Origin: Pandoraea oxalativorans
GTDB lineage: Bacteria > Pseudomonadota > Gammaproteobacteria > Burkholderiales > Burkholderiaceae
DNA: 64,000 nt
Direction of reading: 5' to 3'
Assembly (NCBI RefSeq): GCF_000972785.3
Contig: NZ_CP011253.3
Span: 4,588,001-4,652,000, forward strand
The notes below the pieces were generated by a model. That model was given only the letters and a program-made list of their open reading frames with translations, ran no database searches and was not told where the DNA came from. Below, piece after piece: positions 37,848-48,300 of this stretch; positions within the stretch are counted from its first letter, which is position 1, and each line of letters opens with the position of its first letter. The position numbers and the translations under genes were made by a program.

Positions 37848-38900
37848 TCAGAGCGCCGGAATGGCGCTCACCGGTTTGTTGTCCTGGAGCTGGGTCTGAT
37901 TCTCTTGCATGGCGTGCGACAGACGGTCGAGCACACCGTTGCGAACTGCATCATAGCCGCGTTTGATGGCCCATTCAAACGAGTAGGCATCGGCGGAACC
38001 GTGGCTCTTGATGACGAGCGCACGCAACCCGAGCAACGCAGCACCGTTGTAACGGCGATGGTCGACGCGGTTCTTGAAGCGAGTGAGAATCGGCAGTGCG
38101 ATGACGGCAATCACCTTCGTCCACCAGGTACGGGTGAACTCTTCGCGGATCATGTCGCCGAGCATCTGTGCCAGGCCTTCGGAGGTCTTGAGCGCAACGT
38201 TGCCGACGAAACCATCGCAAACGACGATATCCGTCGTACCGCGATAAATGTCGTTGCCTTCCACGTTGCCGTAGAAATTCAGCGTGGAGCCGCGCAGCAG
38301 CTCGCCCGCCTGCTTGATGACGTCGTTGCCTTTGATGACTTCTTCGCCAATGTTGAGCAGGCCGATCGACGGACGTTCTTTCCCGTCGACCGCCGCGACG
38401 AGCGCGTGGCCCATCTCGGCGAATTGCAGCAGGTGAGTCGGTTCGCAGTCGACGTTGGCGCCCAGATCGAGCATCGTCGTGTAGCCACCCTTCTCGTTCG
38501 GCAGCACCGTGGCAATCGCCGGGCGCTCGATACCGGGCAGCGTCTTGAGGACGTAACGCGAGACGGCCATCAGCGCACCGGTATTCCCGGCGGACACGCA
38601 GGCCTGCGCGCGCGCTTCCTTGACCAGATTGAGCGCCACGCGCATCGAAGAGTCTTTCTTCTTGCGCAGCGCAGTCTCGACCGAGTCGTCCATGGCGACG
38701 ACTTCACTCGCATTGACGACGGACAGGCGCGGGTGATCCGTCACACGCAGCTTCGCGAGCTGCGCGTTGATGATCTCCTGCTGCCCGACCAGCACAAGTT
38801 CGACATCGTCGGTGGATTGTACGAAGCGAACCGAGGCCGGCACCGTCACCGATGGGCCGTGGTCTCCGCCCATACAATCGATCGTCAGGGTGACTGTCAT
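37848..38900 (-). CDS. plsX: Phosphate acyltransferase
   Basis: 350 residues from the ATG at 38900 (starts [20 protein letters not shown]). PlsX makes acyl-phosphate from acyl-ACP for phospholipid synthesis. Family segments include [20 protein letters not shown] and [21 protein letters not shown] strong terminator-like hairpin sits only about 30 bp before its start. Confidence 0.96.
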   Translation of the reverse strand: MTVTLTIDCMGGDHGPSVTVPASVRFVQSTDDVELVLVGQQEIINAQLAKLRVTDHPRLSVVNASEVVAMDDSVETALRKKKDSSMRVALNLVKEARAQACVSAGNTGALMAVSRYVLKTLPGIERPAIATVLPNEKGGYTTMLDLGANVDCEPTHLLQFAEMGHALVAAVDGKERPSIGLLNIGEEVIKGNDVIKQAGELLRGSTLNFYGNVEGNDIYRGTTDIVVCDGFVGNVALKTSEGLAQMLGDMIREEFTRTWWTKVIAVIALPILTRFKNRVDHRRYNGAALLGLRALVIKSHGSADAYSFEWAIKRGYDAVRNGVLDRLSHAMQENQTQLQDNKPVSAIPAL

Positions 38901-38931
38901 GTCGACGTGATTGGCTTGCGGTACAGGTAAC

Positions 38932-38961
38932 AAAAAAAGCGGCAGGATAAGTGCCGCTTTT
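38932..38961 (-). terminator. Intrinsic terminator or attenuator between rpmF and plsX
   Basis: On the minus strand AAAAGCGGCA-CTTATCC-TGCCGCTTT is followed by a run of seven T residues (38932-38938), a textbook terminator. It ends about 31 bp before the plsX start, so read-through from yceD-rpmF into the fab operon should be limited or regulated here. Confidence 0.75.
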
Positions 38962-39018
38962 GCCACATCGGACGATCAAACAGCGCCATGATGGGCGCGT
39001 ATCGCCTTGAGGGCCGAA

Positions 39019-39198
39019 TTAGTCGTTCTTGGTCTTGATGACCTTGCGACCACGGTAGAAACCGTTCGGCGAGATGTGGTGACGCAGGTGCGTCTCACCC
39101 GACGTCGGTTCGACGGCGGTCGACGGTGCGGTCAGGAAATCGTGCGAACGGTGCATACCGCGCTTCGACGGCGACTTCTTGTTCTGTTGAACGGCCAT
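39019..39198 (-). CDS. rpmF: 50S ribosomal protein L32
   Basis: 59 residues beginning [20 protein letters not shown] and ending [14 protein letters not shown]. It is the standard length and basic composition for L32. This form lacks the zinc-finger cysteines found in some L32 proteins. GAGG-like sequence precedes the ATG at 39198. It sits between yceD and plsX, as in most proteobacteria. Confidence 0.97.
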   Translation of the reverse strand: MAVQQNKKSPSKRGMHRSHDFLTAPSTAVEPTSGETHLRHHISPNGFYRGRKVIKTKND

Positions 39199-39326
39199 GA
39201 TAACTCCTCAAAATATCGCGAAATTTTAACACAGTTCGAGCGCCGCCCTACGGTGTCGGCCTGTCGGCCCGACCTGTGCGACTAACGCAAACATGTACTT
39301 TGGTGAGCCGGAAATCCGGCCGCACA

Positions 39327-39929
39327 TTACTTTCCGTCCTTGTCCGGCGAGCGCTTGAGCGCTGCCAGCGCCGCGAACGGAGACGGCTTATCCTCTTCTT
39401 CGGGCTCCGGAGCCGGCGCTGCCAACCCGTCGCTTCCGGTGGCCAGACTATCGTGAACACTCGGACAAACCTCATGTTTCGGGACGATAGGCAGAGCCAA
39501 CAGCAATTCTTCTTCGATCAGCTCGCGCAAATCGAAATGTTTGGAGCCGACCAGCGCTTCGAGTTCGTCTTCATCGAGAGGACGCGCCTCCGCAGCGGCT
39601 TCGTCAGGGACGATCTCGAACGTCGTCTCCGAGTCGAGCGACTCCTGGTAAGGCGTGAGGCAACGCTGGCATTCGAGCCACATCGGACCTTCGACCGTCA
39701 GCGTCAGAAACTGCTTGACGGTGGGCTTGCCGTCCGCACGCAGCACGGGCTTCTCCGCCCCTTCCGCACGCCAGTGAAACACGCCCTGAGCATGTCCCGA
39801 GGCCGAGACTTCGGCGGGCACTTCGGTTACCATGCGCGGCAATGCCGCAAGCTGCACGTCACCTTCCGCCACCCGGCCGGTACGCGCGAATTCGAACAGA
39901 TCGACGATATATTCGTTCATCACGCTCAT
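39327..39929 (-). CDS. yceD: YceD/DUF177 family protein (23S rRNA accumulation protein)
   Basis: 200 residues. It contains the family core MWLECQRCLTPYQESLDSET with the CxxC pair and the acidic ELIEEELLLALPIVPKHEVC segment. YceD is linked to 23S rRNA accumulation in E. coli and is nearly always next to rpmF, as here. The C-terminal tail is Pro/Glu-rich. Divergent from maf. Confidence 0.9.
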   Translation of the reverse strand: MSVMNEYIVDLFEFARTGRVAEGDVQLAALPRMVTEVPAEVSASGHAQGVFHWRAEGAEKPVLRADGKPTVKQFLTLTVEGPMWLECQRCLTPYQESLDSETTFEIVPDEAAAEARPLDEDELEALVGSKHFDLRELIEEELLLALPIVPKHEVCPSVHDSLATGSDGLAAPAPEPEEEDKPSPFAALAALKRSPDKDGK

Positions 39930-40105
39930 CCTTGCCTTGGCGCATCTGACCGCATTTCATGTCCCCTGCCACTCGCAGCGCCCTGATTCGACGCGCCTTT
40001 CAGGCACTTGAACCGGTGTCGCGCAGGCTGGCGAGACCGAGCGCCAGATTGCAAAAGCCGTGAATTCTAAATAGTTTTTCGTTTCTCGTCAAACACTTAA
40101 ACCCG

Positions 40106-40732
40106 ATGACCGCACAGCCCCTGCCATCGCTGATCCTGGCCTCCGGATCACGCTATCGCCGCGAACTGCTCGAGCGCCTGCGCTTGCCGTTCTCGGTCGA
40201 CATCCCGGACATCGACGAGACGCCCGCCGCCGGTGAAACGCCGCACGACACCTCGCTGCGGCTGGCCCGCCAGAAGGCGCAGGCCGTCGCGGCCCGCCAC
40301 CCCGGCGCCGTCATCATCGGCTCCGACCAGGTCGCCACCTTCGAAGGCCGCCAGGTCGGCAAACCCGGCAATTTCGAGAACGCCATGACGCAACTACGCG
40401 ACATGCGCGGAAAGGTAGTCGAGTTCCACTCCGCCCTGTGCGTCTACGACGCCCGCAACGGCGAGAGCCAGGCCAAAGACGTCGTCACGCGGGTGAAGTT
40501 CCGCGATCTGCCCGATAACGTTTTGGCCGCTTATCTTCACGCAGAAACGCCCTATGCCTGCGCGGGCAGCGCCAAATCCGAAGGGCTCGGCATCATGCTG
40601 CTCGAAACGATTGAAAACGACGACCCGACGGCACTCATCGGCCTCCCGCTGGTCGCGCTCACGACCATGCTGATGCGTGCCGGTATCGCCCTGCCCGGGC
40701 CCGGCGTGGGACAACAAGGGAGCGCAGCATGA
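40106..40732 (+). CDS. maf: Maf/YceF-type nucleoside triphosphate pyrophosphatase
   Basis: 208 residues. Maf proteins hydrolyse modified nucleotides such as m7GTP, keeping them out of nucleic acids. The N-terminal LASGSRYRRELLERLRLPFS and the IIGSDQVATFEGRQVGKPG segment mark the family (YceF-like branch). It overlaps the next methylase gene by 4 bp (ATGA). Confidence 0.92.
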   Translation: MTAQPLPSLILASGSRYRRELLERLRLPFSVDIPDIDETPAAGETPHDTSLRLARQKAQAVAARHPGAVIIGSDQVATFEGRQVGKPGNFENAMTQLRDMRGKVVEFHSALCVYDARNGESQAKDVVTRVKFRDLPDNVLAAYLHAETPYACAGSAKSEGLGIMLLETIENDDPTALIGLPLVALTTMLMRAGIALPGPGVGQQGSAA

Positions 40733-41445
40733 GCGGCGCGCTGTATCTGATTCCCAACACGCTCGGCACGAGCACCCGAGGCGGGCTACCGTCCGTGTTG
40801 CCCGAAGAAGTCCGCACAGTGACCGCCGGACTGAAATACTTCGTCGGCGAACAGGCCAAGAGCACGCGCGCCTTCCTGAAACTGGTGGGCGTCAGCACGC
40901 CGATTCAGGAAATCGACATCCGCGAGCTCAACGTCAATACGCCTGATGCGGCCATCGATGCCCTGCTCGCGCCGATTCTGGCAGGCGCGGATGGCGGCCT
41001 CGTGTCGGAGGCGGGTTGCCCGGCGGTCGCCGATCCGGGCGCGCTGCTGGTGCGTCGTGCCCATGAAAAAGGGGTGCGGGTGGTGCCGTTCGTCGGCCCC
41101 AGCTCGATTCTTCTCGCCCTGATGGCCAGCGGACTTAACGGTCAAAGCTTCGCTTTTCACGGTTATTTGCCGACGGATGCGGGTGAACGCATCAAGCGTC
41201 TGCGCGAGCTCGAACAACGCTCGCGCAAGGAAAAACAGACGCAGATCTTCATCGAGACGCCCTACCGCAACAAGGCGATGCTCGACGCGCTGCTGCAAAG
41301 CTGCGACGCCTCCACACTCCTTTGCGTGGCCGTCGATGTCACGCAGGATGCAGAGCAAATCGTGACGCACCGAGTCAAGGGATGGCCGCACACCCGCGTC
41401 GACCTGCATAAACGGCCTGCGATTTTTCTGTTTTTGGCGCAATAA
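40729..41445 (+). CDS. RsmI-like SAM-dependent methyltransferase
   Basis: 238 residues of the tetrapyrrole-methylase fold. LYLIPNTLGTSTRGGLPSVL opens the protein, and GLVSEAGCPAVADPGALLVR resembles the RsmI motif. It differs from true RsmI in length and N-terminal sequence, so it is a paralogous SAM-dependent methylase whose substrate is not known. It is translationally coupled to maf. Confidence 0.85.
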   Translation: MSGALYLIPNTLGTSTRGGLPSVLPEEVRTVTAGLKYFVGEQAKSTRAFLKLVGVSTPIQEIDIRELNVNTPDAAIDALLAPILAGADGGLVSEAGCPAVADPGALLVRRAHEKGVRVVPFVGPSSILLALMASGLNGQSFAFHGYLPTDAGERIKRLRELEQRSRKEKQTQIFIETPYRNKAMLDALLQSCDASTLLCVAVDVTQDAEQIVTHRVKGWPHTRVDLHKRPAIFLFLAQ

Positions 41446-41460
41446 CCGGACGCAGATAAG

Positions 41461-41496
41461 AAAACCCCACGGGAGTCCGGCTTCCGTGGGGTTTTT
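41461..41496. terminator. Bidirectional terminator between the methylase and sppA-like genes
   Basis: AAAACCCCACGG and CCGTGGGG pair around an 11-nt loop, followed by TTTTT. The two flanking genes converge. Confidence 0.85.
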
Positions 41497-41544
41497 CGGT
41501 TCTTACCATTGCGCCGTCTATCGACGGACGGTGCAGCGTAACGA

Positions 41545-42597
41545 TTACTTCATCGTCAGCGCGGTGCCCATGAACATCGTCTTCATCGCCGCTGCACCCA
41601 CTGCCGCGCCAAAGCGCCGCGCCATACGTTCGGGCAGGTTTTCCTTGACGGTGTAGTCGACCAGATCGGGAGCCTTCAGCACGTCGCGCGCCACGGAGTC
41701 GACCGTACCGAGACCGTCGGCCAGCCCCAGCTCGACGGAGCGCTGCCCCGTCCAGAACAGGCCGCTAAACAGGTCCGGATCGTCCTTCAGACGGTTACCA
41801 CGGCCCTTTTTGACTGCCGTGATGAACTGCTGGTGAACCTGTTCGAGCATGTCCAACGCGTACGTTTTCTGTTGAGCGGTCTGCGGCGAGAACGGGTCGA
41901 GGAAGCCCTTGTTGCGGCCCGCAGTCAGCAGACGGCGCTCCACGCCCAGCTTGTCCATTAACCCGCTGAAGCCGAAGCCGTCCATCAGTACGCCGATGGA
42001 GCCGACGATGCTTGCTTTGTCGACGTAAATCTTATCGGCGGCGGCCGCCACGTAATAGCCGCCGGAAGCGCACATCTCCTCGACCACCACATAAATCGGC
42101 TTCTTCGGGTATTTCGCACGCAAACGAGCGATGTCGTCGTAGATCATGCCCGCCTGTACCGGACTGCCGCCCGGGCTGTTGATCCGCAGAATCACCCCGG
42201 CAGCCGATTTGTCTTCGAACGCCGATTCCAGTGCCGCGTTGATCTTCTGCGCGCTCGCCTGACCGTCCGCCGAAATTTCGCCATTCAGCGTGACAAGCGC
42301 AGTGTGCTTCCCCGCGCTCGATCCGACAGATGTCGTACTCCCGCCGTCGAAATCGAAGATCGACCACACCGCAAAGGCGATGATCGCCAGCATCAGCAGG
42401 CGGAAGAAGATCTTCCAGCGTCGCGCGGCGCGTTGCTCGCGAATGCCCGCCATCAAGACCTTTTCCAGCATTTCGCGTTCCCACGGCTTGACCTCATGGG
42501 GATCACGGCCCGCACCGGACGCCTGCGGCGAACGCCCGCCAGGTGGCGTGAAACCGGGTTCGGAGCGCGGCGAATCGGGCGGCAGGGAGTCGGCCAT
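41545..42597 (-). CDS. S49 family signal peptide peptidase (SppA-like, short form)
   Basis: 350 residues. A single membrane helix at about 62-82 anchors a periplasmic S49 domain. VILRINSPGGSPVQAGMIYD and VEEMCASGGYYVAAAADKIY carry the family's substrate-binding and catalytic Ser regions. Such proteins degrade leftover signal peptides or membrane fragments. Proline-rich N-terminal 35 residues are cytoplasmic. Rieske and HAD genes lie upstream on the same strand. Confidence 0.92.
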   Translation of the reverse strand: MADSLPPDSPRSEPGFTPPGGRSPQASGAGRDPHEVKPWEREMLEKVLMAGIREQRAARRWKIFFRLLMLAIIAFAVWSIFDFDGGSTTSVGSSAGKHTALVTLNGEISADGQASAQKINAALESAFEDKSAAGVILRINSPGGSPVQAGMIYDDIARLRAKYPKKPIYVVVEEMCASGGYYVAAAADKIYVDKASIVGSIGVLMDGFGFSGLMDKLGVERRLLTAGRNKGFLDPFSPQTAQQKTYALDMLEQVHQQFITAVKKGRGNRLKDDPDLFSGLFWTGQRSVELGLADGLGTVDSVARDVLKAPDLVDYTVKENLPERMARRFGAAVGAAAMKTMFMGTALTMK

Positions 42598-42697
42598 ACG
42601 TTATCCAGAGACTTGGGTGAAAGACGAGACGGGCGAGACAGACATTGGACCGCTCAGCAACGTTTGAAGCAACTTAGCACCAGATGCGGATGTTTTG

Positions 42698-43111
42698 TCA
42701 GGACGTTGGCGTTTCAGGTGCGGCGATACCGGCCTCCGGCCACCAGACGACGGTCGTCGGCGCCCCGGATTCGCCCGATACGGCAGGCTTTTCCTCGACG
42801 CGTACGGGCTGCAAAGCCCCGCCACGGCAAGGCCCGCCAACGCAAAGCCCGGTATCGGGTTCGTACGTCGCACCATGCGTGGCGCATATCAAGTATAAGC
42901 CGCCCGTCTCGAAGAAGTGGCCCTCGGACCAGTCCAGTTCCATCGGCACGTGGGCGCATTGATTGAGGTAGCCGTAGACGCGCCCGTCGTAACGAATCAC
43001 GAAAGCCGGTGTCGGCCGTCCACCGACGAGCACCTCGAAGCGAACCCCGAGTCCGCCATCTTCCAGGGCATCGCCCGGACAGATCGGCAGCGGAAGTGCA
43101 GCGTCGCTCAC
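42698..43111 (-). CDS. Rieske [2Fe-2S] domain protein
   Basis: 137 residues from a GTG at 43111 that overlaps the HAD-gene stop by 4 bp. The cluster ligands are Cys/His in NQCAHVP and Cys/His in LICATHGATY, the normal CxH...CxxH spacing. It is a soluble, stand-alone ferredoxin-like protein, likely an electron carrier; the partner is unknown. It lies between a phosphatase and the SppA-like protease, a conserved Burkholderiales grouping. Confidence 0.9.
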   Translation of the reverse strand: MSDAALPLPICPGDALEDGGLGVRFEVLVGGRPTPAFVIRYDGRVYGYLNQCAHVPMELDWSEGHFFETGGLYLICATHGATYEPDTGLCVGGPCRGGALQPVRVEEKPAVSGESGAPTTVVWWPEAGIAAPETPTS

Positions 43112-43770
43112 ACACGCTCCAGCAACCAGTCGCGCAGCTCGGCTACGGTGCCGGCACAATATGCCGGTTCGAGCGCGACCAACTGATCGCGCGGATGCGC
43201 GCCGCCGTAGGCCACGCCCACGCCCGCCGCGCCAGCGCTACGCGCCATCTGCAAATCGTGGGTGGTGTCGCCGATCATGACAGTACGGCGCAGATCCTGA
43301 CCGAGTTCGCGCGTCAGTTCTTGCAACATGGCCGGGTGCGGCTTGGAGAATGTCTCATCCGCGCAACGGGTCGCATCGAACATCCGCATCAGACCGGCGG
43401 ATTCGAGCGCCCGGTTCAGTCCAACCCGCGATTTTCCTGTCGCCACCGCGAGGAAACGTCCACGCGAGCGCAACTCGTCGAGCAGTTCGCGAACGCCCGG
43501 GAACAGCACCGTCTCCTTATCGCCTATCAGATAGTGAAAGCGATAGCGCTCCGACAGGCGCGGATAATGCGAAGGATCGAGGGAGGGGACGGCCATTTGC
43601 AGCGCATCGCGCAACCCGAGTCCAATGACGTGGCTGGCCAGCTCGTCGGTCGGCACCGGCAGACCGAGGTCCCGGCACGCCGCCTGGATACAGCGAGTAA
43701 TCGTGGGCGTCGAGTCCATCAACGTCCCGTCCCAGTCGAACACGACCAGGTCAAATTCAGGGCTTGGCAT
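43108..43770 (-). CDS. HAD-superfamily hydrolase, phosphoglycolate-phosphatase-like
   Basis: 220 residues. HAD motif I is VVFDWDGTLMDST (Asp12 nucleophile, Asp14), motif II VATGKS, and motif III/IV KPHPAMLQ and MIGDTTHDLQMA. It resembles Gph-type phosphatases, but in this gene order it is usually annotated only as an HAD-IA hydrolase. It overlaps rluC by 14 bp and the Rieske gene by 4 bp, so all three are coupled. Confidence 0.92.
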   Translation of the reverse strand: MPSPEFDLVVFDWDGTLMDSTPTITRCIQAACRDLGLPVPTDELASHVIGLGLRDALQMAVPSLDPSHYPRLSERYRFHYLIGDKETVLFPGVRELLDELRSRGRFLAVATGKSRVGLNRALESAGLMRMFDATRCADETFSKPHPAMLQELTRELGQDLRRTVMIGDTTHDLQMARSAGAAGVGVAYGGAHPRDQLVALEPAYCAGTVAELRDWLLERV

Positions 43771-44761
43771 CAGCGGTGGTGGTTCGAAGTTGATTCAGGA
43801 ATTGCTCACATTCTGGCGGCAACGCCGCTTCCAACGCAATCGGCGTATCCAGCACGGGGTGCGTGAACTTCAGCCGGTAGGCGTGCAGGAACATCCGCTT
43901 GATACCGGGACGAACGCCGGGCCGCGCCAGATTCTTGTTCAGCGTGAAGTCGCCATATTTGTCGTCGCCGACGATGGGCGTACCGCCATGCGCCAGGTGA
44001 ACCCGGATCTGATGGGTCCGCCCCGTTTTCAGTTCCGCTTCCAGCAACGTATAAGGCGGGAACGATTCCACCATGCGAAATACGGTGTGCGATGCCTGCC
44101 CGTCTTCCTGCACCCGCACCCGACGTTCGCCCTCAGCGGTGACGTATTTATATAGCGGCGCCTTGACTGCGCGTTTCGGGTCGCGCCATTCGCCCGTGAC
44201 GCAGGCGAGATAGCGCTTGTCCATCCGGTTGTGACGGATCTGCTCGTGCATGCCGACCAGCGCCGCTCGCTTTTTCGCGAGCAACAGAATGCCGGACGTC
44301 TCACGATCGAGTCGATGCACCAGTTCCAGGAACTTCAGTTGCGGCAGCGCCTGACGCAATTGCTCAATCACCCCGAAGGACACCCCGCTGCCACCGTGCA
44401 CGGCCACACCGGCCGGCTTATCGATGGCCATGAGGTAGTCGTCTTCGAACAGGATGGGGAAAGTGGCGGCCGGGACATGGGCCTTGGCCTCGGGGTCGGG
44501 CGTCGCCATTCGGACCGGCGGAATGCGGACGCTATCGCCGATGACAAGTCGATAGGCTGCGTCTACTCGCCCTTTATTTACGCGGACTTCCCCGCTACGC
44601 AGAATGCGATAGACGTGGCTTTTCGGTACCCCTTTGCACTCACGCAACAGGAAATTATCGATACGCTGACCGGCCGAACCATCGTCAACCTCGACGAGAC
44701 GGACCTGCGGTGCGGACGCCGGCGCAACCATTTTCTGCCGACTTTTGCCTAACTCATTCAT
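43757..44761 (-). CDS. rluC: 23S rRNA pseudouridine(955/2504/2580) synthase
   Basis: 334 residues from the ATG at 44761. The N-terminal S4 RNA-binding domain (GQRIDNFLLRECKGVPKSHV) is followed by the RluA-type synthase with catalytic Asp in HRLDRETSGILLLAK. It modifies 23S rRNA uridines. It is divergent from rne, the same pairing as in E. coli. Confidence 0.95.
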   Translation of the reverse strand: MNELGKSRQKMVAPASAPQVRLVEVDDGSAGQRIDNFLLRECKGVPKSHVYRILRSGEVRVNKGRVDAAYRLVIGDSVRIPPVRMATPDPEAKAHVPAATFPILFEDDYLMAIDKPAGVAVHGGSGVSFGVIEQLRQALPQLKFLELVHRLDRETSGILLLAKKRAALVGMHEQIRHNRMDKRYLACVTGEWRDPKRAVKAPLYKYVTAEGERRVRVQEDGQASHTVFRMVESFPPYTLLEAELKTGRTHQIRVHLAHGGTPIVGDDKYGDFTLNKNLARPGVRPGIKRMFLHAYRLKFTHPVLDTPIALEAALPPECEQFLNQLRTTTADAKP

Positions 44762-45380
44762 TATGAATATAATTTGTCCGACAGAGGTGGTGGTAGCGGG
44801 AATCATGCCAAATCCCCACCTCTGTCGGTGCATACCCCAAAACGGTATTTTACTTGCACCCCGGGCAGGCTGCTCGTCCGGTGACCCTGGAGCAGCGAGC
44901 GCACGCACGTCACGCAGCGACGGCAGGAAGTGGGCCCATAGGCCGCTTCGGTCGAGCGCGTGTGACGCGGATAGAGTTGGTGGTTATAGAATTTTTTGGC
45001 GATCAGCCCGGACTCCATTGTCAGAGCTGATCGCTTTGTGAATATCGTTCGCGCAAAAAGTCGAAGTGAGGCGCCGTCACAAGAAGAATAAGTGTCGGCA
45101 GGCGCCCCGAGAAAACGCTGATGAAGTTTCTCGTCCAGTTTCTATTGGTATGGACTGCAAGCCCGAAGTGATCCGCGCCGAGCCGGTGTTTTCCGGTGGC
45201 CCGGCGGATCCGGGTGAGCGCGAAAACGTATTCCTGGCGCCATAGCGTCCGTCGGCCTCATCGCCCGGACCCCCCGGCAATTCTTCCACTCCCGGCTCGA
45301 ACCTCGCGTGTTGGATAACTCGAGTGATACGTGCCCGACGCACTGCGCATTGGCAACTGCGGCGGGTGGGAGTCGTTTTC
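44762..45380. promoter_or_regulatory. rluC-rne divergent region with structured rne leader
   Basis: 619 bp without a gene. Near rluC, CCGACAGAGGTGG (44778-44790) and CCACCTCTGTCGG (44816-44828) form a perfect 13-bp stem. A candidate -10 TATAGA at about 44986 with a weak TGTGAC 18 bp upstream would give an rne leader of roughly 380 nt. Right after it GCGATCAGC (44999-45007) and GCTGATCGC (45026-45034) form a second perfect stem. In E. coli the long rne 5' leader folds into hairpins that let RNase E degrade its own mRNA; these elements suit the same role. Confidence 0.5.
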
Positions 45381-48300
45381 ATGAAACGCATGTTGTTTAA
45401 CGCCACGCAGCAGGAAGAACTGCGCGTGGCAATCGTCGATGGGCAAAAACTCATCGACATCGATATCGAGACGGCCGGCCGCGAACAGCGTAAAGGCAAT
45501 ATCTACAAGGGTGTCATCACCCGTATCGAACCCTCTCTTGAAGCCTGCTTCGTCAACTACGGCGAAGGCCGCCACGGCTTCCTGCCGTTCAAGGAGGTCG
45601 CCCGCGCGTACTTCCGAGAAGGTGCCGATGTGCGAAATGCGCGCATTCAGGACGCCCTCTCCGAAGGCCAGGAACTCATCGTTCAGGTCGAAAAGGAAGA
45701 ACGCGGCAACAAGGGCGCAGCACTCACGACGTTCATTTCACTGGCTGGCCGCTATCTGGTGCTGATGCCGAACAACCCGCGTGGCGGTGGTGTTTCGCGT
45801 CGTATCGAAGGCGAAGACCGTCAGGAACTGCGCGAGACGATGGGCCAGCTCGAACTGCCGGAAGGCATGAGCATCATCGCCCGCACCGCAGGCATCGGCC
45901 GCTCGGCCGAAGAACTGCAGTGGGACCTGAACTACCTGCTGCAACTCTGGCACGCCATCGAAGGCGCCGCCCACAACATCGAATTGCCGCGCGATTCGGC
46001 CCTGATCTATCTCGAATCGAGCCTGGTCATCCGCGCCATCCGCGACTATTTCCAGCCGGATATCGGTGAAATCCTCATCGACACGGAAGAAATCTCCGAA
46101 CAAGCACGCAACTTCATGCAGGTGGTCATGCCCGATCACCTCAACCGCGTGAAGCAGTACCGCGACGACGTGCCGCTGTTCTCCCGTTTCCAGATCGAAC
46201 ACCAGATCGAGACGGCTTACTCGCGTCAGGTGCCGCTGCCCTCCGGCGGCGCGATCGTGATCGATCACACCGAAGCGCTCGTCTCCATCGACGTGAACTC
46301 GGCACGCGCCACCAAGGGCGCCGACATCGAAGAAACCGCCCTGCGCACCAACCTGGAAGCTGCCGACGAAGTCGCGCGCCAGTTGCGTCTGCGCGACCTC
46401 GGCGGTCTGATCGTCATCGACTTCATCGACATGGAGTCGGCCAAGAGCCAACGTGAAGTCGAACAACGTGTGAAGGATGCGCTCAAGCACGACCGTGCAC
46501 GCGTCCAGATGGGCAAGATCTCGCGTTTCGGCCTGATGGAGCTGTCGCGTCAGCGTCTGCGTCCGTCGCTGTCCGAAGGCACGCACGTGACGTGCCCGCG
46601 TTGCAACGGCACCGGCCACATCCGCGATGCGGAATCGTCGGCACTGCAAGTCCTGCGCATCATTCAGGAAGAGGCCATGAAGGAGCACACGGCAGCGATC
46701 CACTGCCAGGTGCCGGTCGAAGTCTCGGCGTTCCTGCTCAACGAAAAGCGTCAGGAAATCAACAAGATCGAAGCGCGCTTCAAGGTTGGCGTGCTGCTGA
46801 TCCCGAACAAGCATCTCGAAACGCCGCATTACAAGCTGGAGCGCCTGCGCTTCGACGATCCGCGTCTGGATGCGCCGAAGGCTAGCTACGCGCTCGCCGA
46901 AGAGGCTGCACGTTCGCTGGAAGAAGATCCGGCCGGCTACAGCAAGAAGAAGGAAGATGCGCGTCCGCGTCAGGAAGCCGCCGTCAAGGGCATCACGCCC
47001 GAGCAGCCGGCACCGGCCGCGCAACCGCGTCCGGAACCTGTCGCCGCGACCGTGCCTGCCGCAGCAGCGCCGGCCACCGGTGGCTTCTTCGGTTTCATCA
47101 AGCGCCTGTTCGGTGTCGGCGCAGCCGCGCCTGCACCGACCAAGGCCGAAGAGCCGGCCAAGCCGACGGCACGTCCGCCGCGCGAGCGCCATGAGCGTCC
47201 GCATCAACAAAACCGCAATCGCCGCGGCAATGCCCGCGACGAGAACAAGTCGGGCAAGGACAACGCCGGCCAGCCAGCCCGTGAGGGTCGCGAGGGTCGT
47301 GAGGGCCGCGACGGTCGTGGCGCACGTCCGGAACGCGCAGAACGTGCGGACCGTGGTGAGCGCAATGAGCGTAACGACCGTGGCGATCGTAATGAACGCA
47401 ACGAGCGTGGTGACCGCAACGAACGTCAGGACCGTCAGGAAGGCCGCGACAAGCGCGAGCGCGACGACGCACAGCGTCAACCGGCGCTAGACGTGCGTGC
47501 CGAGGAAGGTCGTGAACCGCGTGAAGGGCGCGAACGCGGCAGCCGCCGCGAACGTGGCGAGCGTCGTGACCGTCGTCAGGCCGAAGGGGCCGAGGGTCAG
47601 CAAGCCGTCACGCAACGCGCCGTCCCGGCCGCACCGCTGAATGCCGAGCAGGAAGAACTGGATCAGGATCGTCTGACGGCTCAGGTCGAAGGCGCGCCGC
47701 AAACCGGTGAAGAAGGCGAACAAGGCGGTGAAGAGCGTCGCCGCAGCCGTCGTCGTGGTCGTCGTGGTGGTCGTCGTGAGCGCGAAGCCGGTGAATCGCA
47801 ACTGAACGCCGATGGCGAACAAGTCGAAGGCGATGCCCTGGAAGCCGTCGAAGGCACGCGTCGTGCCCCGACGCTGACGGACGAATCCGCCGAAATCGCT
47901 GCGACCGATGCGCTGGTCCACGCAACGACGCCGGCGATTCCGGCACCGGCAGCGGCCACACCGGTGGCTCACGCAGAACCGACGCCGGCACGTGCCGCGC
48001 CGGTCGAAGCCCCGGCACCTGTCGCCACGGTGACGGAAGCCGCCCCGGCCGCAACGCCGGAAGTGCCGGCGCAGTCGATTTCGGAGCCGATTTCGGAACC
48101 TGTCACGCAGGCACCGACGATCGCGCCGGTCGCACCGGTCAACGTCGCACCGCTGCCGACGGCTGCAGTCGCTGCCGCACCGGTCGTGCCGCCGGTCAGC
48201 GCCCCGCTGCCGGTCGCGACACCTGCCCCGGCTCAGCCGACGGTTCCGGCCGAAGCCCTGACGGAGATTGCCGCCACGGTCGCTGCGTCGAGCGCCCCGG

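Noticed and set aside
45738..47480. 580-codon minus-strand frame opposite rne
   Set aside because: Antisense of the RNase E catalytic domain, with no family resemblance.
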